A stretch of 6,406 nucleotides of DNA from Gemmatimonadales bacterium (GTDB taxonomy: Bacteria; Gemmatimonadota; Gemmatimonadetes; Gemmatimonadales; GWC2-71-9): positions 1 through 6,406 of the forward strand of contig JABDII010000007.1 in the NCBI GenBank assembly GCA_013003805.1. The letters run 5' to 3'. The notes beneath the pieces were generated by a model that saw only the letters and a list, made by a program, of their open reading frames with translations, ran no database searches and was not told where the DNA came from. This document shows, one piece after another, positions 1-4,795 of this stretch. The translations under genes were made by a program, and so were the position numbers. The stretch's first letter is position 1. Every line of letters starts with the position of its first letter.

Positions 1-634
1 ACCCGATATCGACCATGGTGCCCACTAGCATGCGCACCATGTGATGCAGGAACCGGTCGGACGCGATATTCAGCGTGACACCAGGCCAGTCCCGACGGAT
101 GGCCCAGGATGCAACCCGAACCCGGCATCGGTAGTGCGGCCGTGGTGTTCCCTTGGCGGCGAACGCGCTGAAGTCGTGCTCGCCGAGGATGGGTTTCGCC
201 GCTGCCTCGAGGGCCCCGAGATCGAGCGGGCGTGCCAAGGCCCATTCGTAAGGGCGCCGAAAGGGAGAGCGGGACGCCGAGTCGGTTCCAATGACATACC
301 GGTAGTGCCGCTCGCGGGCACTCTTTCGGGCGTGGAACCCGGGTCGCATGCGATGGACCGAGGCGACCCAGCAATCGGGTGCCACCAGGGCGTTGAGCGC
401 TCGATGCAACGATTCGGCGGTCCACTTCGCCGGCGCGGTGAAGCTTACGCCCATGCCGACAGCATGCACGCCCGCGTCTGTCCGACCGGCCGCGTGAGCG
501 ACGATGCGGCTGCCGCACAGCTCCTCGAGTACGCGTTCGAACTCAGCCTGGACCGTCCGCTGCTCCGGCTGCCGCTGCCATCCGGCGAACGCGCCGCCGG
601 CATAGTGCGCCACAGCGAGGAAAGTCCGGCTCAT
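1..634 (-). CDS. truA: tRNA pseudouridine synthase A (partial, 3' end beyond the left edge)
   Basis: TruA isomerises uridines 38-40 in the anticodon arm of tRNAs to pseudouridine; it is a cytoplasmic homodimer. The visible 211 residues (the family is usually about 245-270) begin with the family-typical beta strand ending in GWQRQ (residues 18-22). The catalytic aspartate D53 lies in GRTDAGVHA (50-58). The active-site tyrosine is probably Y111 in ERHYRY, HDFSAF is at 153-158, and FLHHMVRMLVGT (195-206) is the conserved C-terminal motif. The frame is open to base 2, so only the last 35-60 residues are missing. The ATG at 634 gives the normal TruA N-terminus. The only strong Shine-Dalgarno-like stretch (GGGAGGAG, near 656-663) sits about 22 nt upstream of it, unusually far, with no ATG, GTG or TTG in this frame closer to it. 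The gene lies downstream of lexA on the same strand, after the lexA terminator. Family assignment is secure. Confidence 0.97.
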   Translation of the reverse strand, partial: MSRTFLAVAHYAGGAFAGWQRQPEQRTVQAEFERVLEELCGSRIVAHAAGRTDAGVHAVGMGVSFTAPAKWTAESLHRALNALVAPDCWVASVHRMRPGFHARKSARERHYRYVIGTDSASRSPFRRPYEWALARPLDLGALEAAAKPILGEHDFSAFAAKGTPRPHYRCRVRVASWAIRRDWPGVTLNIASDRFLHHMVRMLVGTMVDIG

Positions 635-696
635 CGGGCGGAAACTTAGTGCCGATCTCCTCCCGTGAGCAAGTTGCGCAACCTCTTGTCATCATT

Positions 697-723
697 GAAA
701 AAAGACCCGCTCTCGCGGGTCTT
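697..723 (-). terminator. Rho-independent terminator of lexA
   Basis: Read on the minus strand, AAGACCCGC and GCGGGTCTT form a perfect 9-bp stem (723-715 with 710-702) around a GAGA loop (714-711). It runs directly into six T residues (703-698). It starts 24 nt after the lexA stop codon. On the plus strand the stem is followed by TTCC and no T-run, so it should work for lexA only. It separates lexA transcription from truA. Confidence 0.93.
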
Positions 724-747
724 CCGAGGCCGGGAGCGCGGAGCCCC

Positions 748-1356
748 TCAGTACTTGCGGATGACGCCGACCACCTGTCCCTGGATCAAGACATCGCGCT
801 CTTGGTATCGCATGGGGGCGATGGTGGGATTGGCCGGGTCGAGTCGAATCCAACCACCCGGCTCGCGATAGAACTTCTTGACGGTTGCCTCCGTGCCGTT
901 GACCAGTGCTATGACCATTTCTCCGTTCTCGGCGGTCTGCTTGCCATGCACGACGACATAGTCGCCGTCGAGAATATGCTCATCGATCATGGAGTTCCCG
1001 CGCACCTGCAGGGCGTAGTTTGGACCACGGCGAGGAAGCATCTCGTCCGGTACCGCGATGGTCTCGTCGTGCATCAACGATTCGATAGGTGTGCCCGCGG
1101 CGACCCGGCCGAGCAGCGGGACCTCGGTCGCGGGAGCCGTACCTCGAGGCGGCAGGACCTCGATTGATCGACTTTCATTATACTGACGGGTGATGTAGCC
1201 CTTACGCTCCAGGTTCGAGAGATGTTCGTGAACGGTGGCGAGAGATTGAAAGCCGAAGTGCTCGGCAATCTCCTCGAAACTCGGGGCGTAGCCGCGGTCC
1301 AGAATGTAGTTCTGGATGTAGGAGAAGATCTCCCGTTGGCGACGGGTGAGCGACAT
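748..1356 (-). CDS. lexA: LexA repressor, SOS response regulator and self-cleaving S24 peptidase
   Basis: LexA is a dimeric repressor of DNA-damage genes; RecA filaments trigger its autocleavage. The protein has 202 residues, the normal length. Residues 1-66 form the winged helix-turn-helix, with the recognition helix in SLATVHEHLSNLE (38-50), closer to the Bacillus TVHGHL type than to E. coli. The Ala-Gly cleavage bond is A87-G88 in GRVAAGTP. The catalytic serine is S122 in GNSMID and the catalytic lysine is K160 in TVKKF; their spacing of 38 matches E. coli S119/K156 closely. The protein ends in VVGVIRKY, typical of the family. The ATG at 1356 is chosen because it begins the standard MSLTRRQREI N-terminus and has GGAGG four bases upstream (1361-1365). 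The frame stays open further upstream, but that part shows no LexA similarity. The gene is divergent from the signalling operon and followed by a strong terminator. LexA usually represses its own gene, so an operator is expected upstream. Confidence 0.98.
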   Translation of the reverse strand: MSLTRRQREIFSYIQNYILDRGYAPSFEEIAEHFGFQSLATVHEHLSNLERKGYITRQYNESRSIEVLPPRGTAPATEVPLLGRVAAGTPIESLMHDETIAVPDEMLPRRGPNYALQVRGNSMIDEHILDGDYVVVHGKQTAENGEMVIALVNGTEATVKKFYREPGGWIRLDPANPTIAPMRYQERDVLIQGQVVGVIRKY

Positions 1357-1384
1357 GGTTCCTCCAAGGAAGCCTCGGGCGACA

Positions 1385-1426
1385 CCGAAAATATCCCGAA
1401 AGAAACTTACCCGAAGGAGCCCCGAA
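1385..1426. repeat. Four CCGAA direct repeats in the lexA leader
   Basis: CCGAA occurs at 1385-1389, 1396-1400, 1411-1415 and 1422-1426; the last three extend to CCCGAA. Start-to-start spacings are 11, 15 and 11 bases, near one helical turn within each pair. Seen from lexA they read TTCGG and lie 29-70 bases upstream of its ATG. The repeats are short and could be chance in GC-rich DNA, but the paired symmetric spacing resembles repeated contacts of a DNA-binding protein. Confidence 0.4.
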
Positions 1427-1430
1427 GGGC
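1419..1430 (-). other. UUCG-type hairpin in the lexA 5' leader
   Basis: On the minus strand GCCC-TTCG-GGGC forms a 4-bp stem closed by a C(UUCG)G tetraloop, an exceptionally stable RNA loop. It lies about 63 nt upstream of the lexA ATG and would be in the leader if transcription starts further upstream. No T-run follows, so it is not a terminator. The stem is short and its function is unknown. Confidence 0.35.
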
Positions 1431-1487
1431 AAGACGTCTCCTCGCCGGGGGTGGAGGTTCGGAGTGGCCGTAGGAGGCCACCCTGCA

Positions 1488-1502
1488 TAACTTTGTGAGT
1501 TA
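1488..1502. promoter_or_regulatory. 15-bp perfect inverted repeat, candidate operator
   Basis: TAACT-N5-AGTTA is a perfect dyad with 5-bp arms (1488-1492 and 1498-1502). It is AT-rich inside a GC-rich region, as operators and promoters often are. It lies 131 bp upstream of the lexA ATG and between 15 and 114 bp upstream of the candidate starts of the HEAT gene. Because LexA normally binds next to its own gene and LexA motifs vary between phyla, this is a possible SOS operator. That is an inference; another regulator could equally use it. Confidence 0.4.
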
Positions 1503-1514
1503 CTATCCTGAGGC

Positions 1515-1530
1515 CGGTGGTCAGCCACCG
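1515..1530 (+). other. Hairpin at the earliest possible start of the HEAT gene
   Basis: CGGTGG-TCAG-CCACCG forms a perfect 6-bp stem with a 4-nt loop and covers the GTG at 1517. If the real start is downstream (1577-1616), this hairpin is in the 5' leader; if the start is 1517, it would occlude the start codon. No T-run follows, so it is not an intrinsic terminator. Confidence 0.4.
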
Positions 1531-3274
1531 ATTCGTGATCCGCCCCGACCCAAAGGAACTTTCAGGTCGCATCTCCGTGAATGAAGACGCGTTGACGATC
1601 GGAGCCGACTCGGGCATGGTCTTGCCCGATACCCAGGTGCAGGAGCTCATTCGCACGCTCGTCCGGGGACAGCGTGCGTTCCAGATGTACCTCCCCAACA
1701 ACCCGATCTATCACAAGGCAGTGGACAGTGTGCACGCCGCGTTCCGCCCGATTTGGGCCGCGACCGACGAGCTGGTGCTCCAGGTGGCCGAGACGGATTT
1801 CGTGTGGGAAGGGATGACGGTTTATCAGGAGATCAGCAAGAGTGAGAGCATCGCCTGGCAACTGTACAAGGACGGGATGCGGGTCCTCACCTTGAAGGAC
1901 GGCGTGCAGGACGGTGAAATCGTCCAGTTCCTCCAGACGGTGAATCAAGTCAAGCTCCTGCCCGCGGACGCGGCGGACGATCTCCGCACCGTACTGTGGG
2001 AGCAAGACTACCAGTTCCTGACCTATCGATTCACCGATTTGTTGGAGGGGCTCGAAAGCCTGGAACCTACGGGTGATGGCACGCCATCCTCACCGCCTGA
2101 GGCTCTTCAGGAAGAGGTCCGCCAGGATGTGCAGGAGACGGAACCGGCGGCCCCGCGGCCCGGCGTGGTAGACCTGGAAGAGTTCGATTCGACGCCGTAC
2201 TTCCTGGACGAGAGCGAGATCGACTTCGTGCGCCAAGAAGTCGACCGGGAATACAACCGCGACATGCGGACGAGCGCGTTCAACGCTCTGTTCGACGTGT
2301 TCGAACAGCAGGACGACAGAGCGGTGCGCGAGGAGATTGTGGGCATCCTCGACACCCTCTTCCCCAACATGCTGAATGCCGGTGAATTTAAGGCGTGCGC
2401 CGCTGTCCTGCGCGAGACGCGAGCGCTCGCGGAGCGTGCCGGGGACGGGTTTCGGGAGCGGCTGGCCGTATTCGATGCTCAGCTGAGTCAGCCGAGTGTC
2501 GTCTCCCAGCTGCTGCAGTCGCTGGATGAAGCTGCCACACCGCCGCGTGAACAAGACGTCGAGGAAATCCTCCAGGAACTCCAGCCTCGCGCACTCGAGA
2601 CACTCTTCGTTTGGCTCCCGAAGTTCAATTCGGGGCCGCTCCGGCGGTTGGTGTCGGACGTGGCCGGTCAGATCGCCGAGCGCCATCCTGGCGAGGTCGT
2701 CCGGCTGTTGCAGGAATCGAACAACGAGGGTCTCCCGTCCGCGATCGCTCTGTCGGGCCGTCTCAAGCTCGAGCCGGCCATCCCCGGCTTGGCCGCCGCG
2801 CTGAATCACGAAGAGGGGGACATTCGCTTTGCGGCAGTGGAGGCGTTGGGGGCCGTAGGGTCCCCCTCGGCCATGGGGAAGCTAGAGCCGGCGCTGGGAG
2901 ATCCAGACCGAACCGTCCGCATGGCCGCAGTCCGGCTGGTGGGAGAGCGGGGTTTCAAGGGCGCCTTGCCCCGGATCGAGCAGGTCGTTTTCCGGCGCCG
3001 TCACAAGTCCATGGACTTCAACGAGAAACGCGCCTTCTTCGAAGCGTACGGCGCCATCGCCGGCGCGGCCGCAGTGAAACCGCTGGGCACCATGCTCCGG
3101 GCGCGGGGGATATTCCGGCGGAAGCGAAGCTCCGAAGTGCGCATGTGTGCCGCCCTGGGTCTTGGGAAAGTCGGCAGCCCGGAAGCACGCGAGATTCTGC
3201 AGCGAGTGAGCGCTGACCGTGACCGACAGGTCAAGAACGCCGTGGCGGCAGCCCTGAGGGTCGCCAAGTCGTGA
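1517..3274 (+). CDS. HEAT-repeat protein with an N-terminal module shared with the next gene
   Basis: I do not recognise a named family for the full protein. The longest reading is 585 residues (GTG 1517). Alternative in-frame starts are GTG 1535, GTG 1577, TTG 1592 and ATG 1616; the ATG (552 aa, MVLPDTQVQEL) is attractive because conserved-looking sequence begins just after it and GGAG lies 11 bases upstream. Residues 42-140 (numbered from 1517) form a helix-helix-beta module with RAFQMYLPNNP and DFVWEGMTV, resembling the start of the downstream HD-GYP protein. An acidic, Pro-rich linker follows (about 180-225), then a helical region (230-400). About four or five HEAT repeats occupy 416-583, for example GDIRFAAVEALGAVGSP, DRTVRMAAVRLVGERG and SEVRMCAALGLGKVGSP. 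No signal peptide or membrane segment is seen, so it is probably cytoplasmic. HEAT arrays usually mediate protein-protein contacts; a scaffold or regulator of the HD-GYP partner is inferred. It is the first gene of the operon. Confidence 0.85.
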   Translation: MVSHRFVIRPDPKELSGRISVNEDALTIGADSGMVLPDTQVQELIRTLVRGQRAFQMYLPNNPIYHKAVDSVHAAFRPIWAATDELVLQVAETDFVWEGMTVYQEISKSESIAWQLYKDGMRVLTLKDGVQDGEIVQFLQTVNQVKLLPADAADDLRTVLWEQDYQFLTYRFTDLLEGLESLEPTGDGTPSSPPEALQEEVRQDVQETEPAAPRPGVVDLEEFDSTPYFLDESEIDFVRQEVDREYNRDMRTSAFNALFDVFEQQDDRAVREEIVGILDTLFPNMLNAGEFKACAAVLRETRALAERAGDGFRERLAVFDAQLSQPSVVSQLLQSLDEAATPPREQDVEEILQELQPRALETLFVWLPKFNSGPLRRLVSDVAGQIAERHPGEVVRLLQESNNEGLPSAIALSGRLKLEPAIPGLAAALNHEEGDIRFAAVEALGAVGSPSAMGKLEPALGDPDRTVRMAAVRLVGERGFKGALPRIEQVVFRRRHKSMDFNEKRAFFEAYGAIAGAAAVKPLGTMLRARGIFRRKRSSEVRMCAALGLGKVGSPEAREILQRVSADRDRQVKNAVAAALRVAKS

Positions 3275-4761
3275 GTTCCTCTCGCGCGCCGGGACGTCCA
3301 CCGGGACCTGAGATGCGCCCGGAAGGCATAGGCGTTGGCAATGAGGGATTCCTGCGTCAGGCGGGACGCGGACTCCTGTTCTCCCTCTACTCGGCACTGC
3401 GGAGCCTCAAACTCTATCCGCTTGAGAATGCCACGGTTCAAAAGGCGCTGAACGACCTGCTCGAGGCCACCAACGGGGTGCTAGCCCGCGAGGAGGAGAT
3501 CGAGATCCGAATAGCCGGGGACTTTCTCTTCATTAATGGCACCCGGCTGCGGTTGGAACTCGACAACTATGCCTCGTTCAGCCAGATCTTGTCGCTCCTG
3601 CGGAGCCTAGATATCGGGACCCTCTGGGTCCGCCCGGGCATCGAGCGGCGCGAATGGCAGATCTTCCTGAGTCTCTTGCTCAGTCTCTCGTCGCGGGAAG
3701 ACTCGACCGAGCTCCTGCCCGAGTTGCTGGAGCGGGCTGCCAGTGGCGGGGTCAAGTCCATTGACGTGGAGCCTCGGAGCGAGAGTCACGAGCTCGACGA
3801 ATTGCAGCTCGCCCGCGAGATTGCCAAACGCACCTACTCCCATGGCGTCGCGGTGACCAAGGATGTCGTCAACAGCGTCCGCATGGGCCGGGCTGCCAGT
3901 CTCAAGAAGGTCAAGCGCGCCGTCCAGTTGATGGTGGACCAGGTGCTCAACAACGAGACGTCACTCATGGGTCTCACCACGCTCCGAGACTACGATGAGT
4001 ACACCTTCACCCATTGCGTCAACGTTTGCATCTTCTCGATCGCCCTCGGCCGCAAGCTGGGGCTCACCAAGCATCAGCTCTACGACCTCGGGCTGGCCGC
4101 CCTGATGCACGATATCGGGAAGGCCAGGATCCCCTTGGAGGTCCTCAACAAAACCGGGGGTCTGGACGAAGAGGAGTGGCAACTCATGCAGGGGCACCCC
4201 TGGATGGGCACGCTCACCCTGTTCGAATTGCGCGCCTACGAGGAAACCCCCTATCGGTCCATTCTCGTCGCGCACGAACACCACATGAAGAAGGACCTGA
4301 GCGGTTATCCCAAGAGCCTTCGTCCCCGCGAAGCGGGGATCTACTCCAAGCTGGTCGCGGTCGCCGACGGATTCGACGCGGCCACGACCCGCCGGGCCTA
4401 TCAGACCGTGCCCATCGAGCCCGACCAGGTACTCCGAGAGATGTGGGACAACCCGCGGCGCGGCTATGAGAAAGTGCTGGTCAAGGCGCTCATCAACTTG
4501 TTGGGCATCTATCCCGTGGGCACTTGTGTCATCCTCGATACGTTCGAGGTCGCCATCGTTGCTCAACCGCACGAGGATGCGCGATACCTCAACCGCCCGA
4601 TCGCCCGCGTGGTGATTAGCGAAGAGGGCGCGGCGCTCCCACCACCCGGCCTTCCGGTCGATCTCTCCGAACGTCAACCTGACGGCGCCTACCGCCGATC
4701 CATCGTCAAGGTCACCAACCCGGACCGGTACGGCATCACTGTTGGCGACTACTTCGTCTGA
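3271..4761 (+). CDS. HD-GYP domain protein, probable cyclic-dinucleotide phosphodiesterase
   Basis: HD-GYP proteins are metal-dependent phosphohydrolases that usually hydrolyse c-di-GMP. The 496-residue protein has a Pro/Gly-rich start (1-28), an N-terminal module (29-136) resembling that of the HEAT protein, a helical linker (140-240), and the HD-GYP domain (about 240-400). Expected metal ligands are present: H248 (THCVNV), H280-D281 in MHDIGK, H309 (GHP), H337-H338 and D366 in VADGFDA. The signature reads HHMKKDLSGYP (337-347) instead of the common HHExxDGxGYP, keeping HH, D and GYP. A C-terminal beta-rich extension (about 410-496, beginning LLGIYPVGTCV) is of the type often following such domains. 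The GTG start overlaps the preceding stop by four bases (GTGA), with GAGGG ten bases upstream, so translation is probably coupled. ATG 3313 (residue 15) is an alternative. No receiver domain or membrane segment is seen. The fold is secure; activity and substrate are inferred. Confidence 0.93.
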   Translation: MSSSRAPGRPPGPEMRPEGIGVGNEGFLRQAGRGLLFSLYSALRSLKLYPLENATVQKALNDLLEATNGVLAREEEIEIRIAGDFLFINGTRLRLELDNYASFSQILSLLRSLDIGTLWVRPGIERREWQIFLSLLLSLSSREDSTELLPELLERAASGGVKSIDVEPRSESHELDELQLAREIAKRTYSHGVAVTKDVVNSVRMGRAASLKKVKRAVQLMVDQVLNNETSLMGLTTLRDYDEYTFTHCVNVCIFSIALGRKLGLTKHQLYDLGLAALMHDIGKARIPLEVLNKTGGLDEEEWQLMQGHPWMGTLTLFELRAYEETPYRSILVAHEHHMKKDLSGYPKSLRPREAGIYSKLVAVADGFDAATTRRAYQTVPIEPDQVLREMWDNPRRGYEKVLVKALINLLGIYPVGTCVILDTFEVAIVAQPHEDARYLNRPIARVVISEEGAALPPPGLPVDLSERQPDGAYRRSIVKVTNPDRYGITVGDYFV

Positions 4762-4775
4762 TCCCAGCTCTGGGA
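4762..4775 (+). other. Short hairpin in the HD-GYP/MCP intergenic gap
   Basis: TCCCAG and CTGGGA are perfectly complementary arms separated by CT, effectively a 5-bp stem with a 4-nt loop, directly after the HD-GYP stop codon. No T-run follows, so termination is unlikely; it may be a weak processing or spacing element. The repeat GAATCCCG (4779-4786 and 4812-4819) lies just downstream. Low functional weight. Confidence 0.3.
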
Positions 4776-4795
4776 CCCGAATCCCGGGGCAAATC

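Larger units (their letters stand above)
1357..1516. promoter_or_regulatory. Divergent regulatory region between lexA and the HEAT/HD-GYP/MCP operon
   Basis: This stretch carries no convincing coding sequence and must hold the lexA promoter and probably the promoter of the rightward operon. No sigma70-type -35/-10 pair with good spacing is clear on either strand. Weak -10-like strings are TATTTT on the minus strand (1393-1388) and TATCCT on the plus strand (1504-1509), each without a good -35 partner. It also contains inverted repeats TGGCC-N6-GGCCA (1465-1480) and AGACGTCT (1432-1439), a 15-bp palindrome and four CCGAA repeats. E. coli-type (CTGT-N8-ACAG) and Bacillus-type (GAAC-N4-GTTC) SOS boxes were looked for and not seen. 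Confidence 0.6.

Noticed and set aside
41..649. Plus-strand open frame of 202 codons
   Set aside because: It lies antisense to truA, whose minus-strand frame contains all TruA motifs; its own translation shows no domain-like pattern.
697..723. Bidirectional terminator
   Set aside because: Only the minus strand has a T-run after the stem; the plus side reads TTCC, and no plus-strand gene ends there.
649..1167. Plus-strand open frame of 172 codons, including its ATG/GTG-like beginning
   Set aside because: It is antisense to lexA and crosses the lexA terminator; it is a by-product of high GC.
1357..1701. Upstream extension of lexA to 317 residues
   Set aside because: The extension overlaps the divergent HEAT gene and has no LexA similarity; the ATG at 1356 has a Shine-Dalgarno site and the standard N-terminus.
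2090..2809. Minus-strand open frame of 239 codons inside the HEAT gene
   Set aside because: Antisense shadow; the plus-strand frame has recognisable HEAT repeats and no stops.
3961..4677. Minus-strand open frame of 238 codons inside the HD-GYP gene
   Set aside because: Antisense shadow of a frame with complete HD-GYP motifs.
4762..4775. Hairpin after the HD-GYP stop as an intrinsic terminator
   Set aside because: The stem is short and no T-run follows; the next gene begins only 34 bp after the stop, so operon continuity is more likely.
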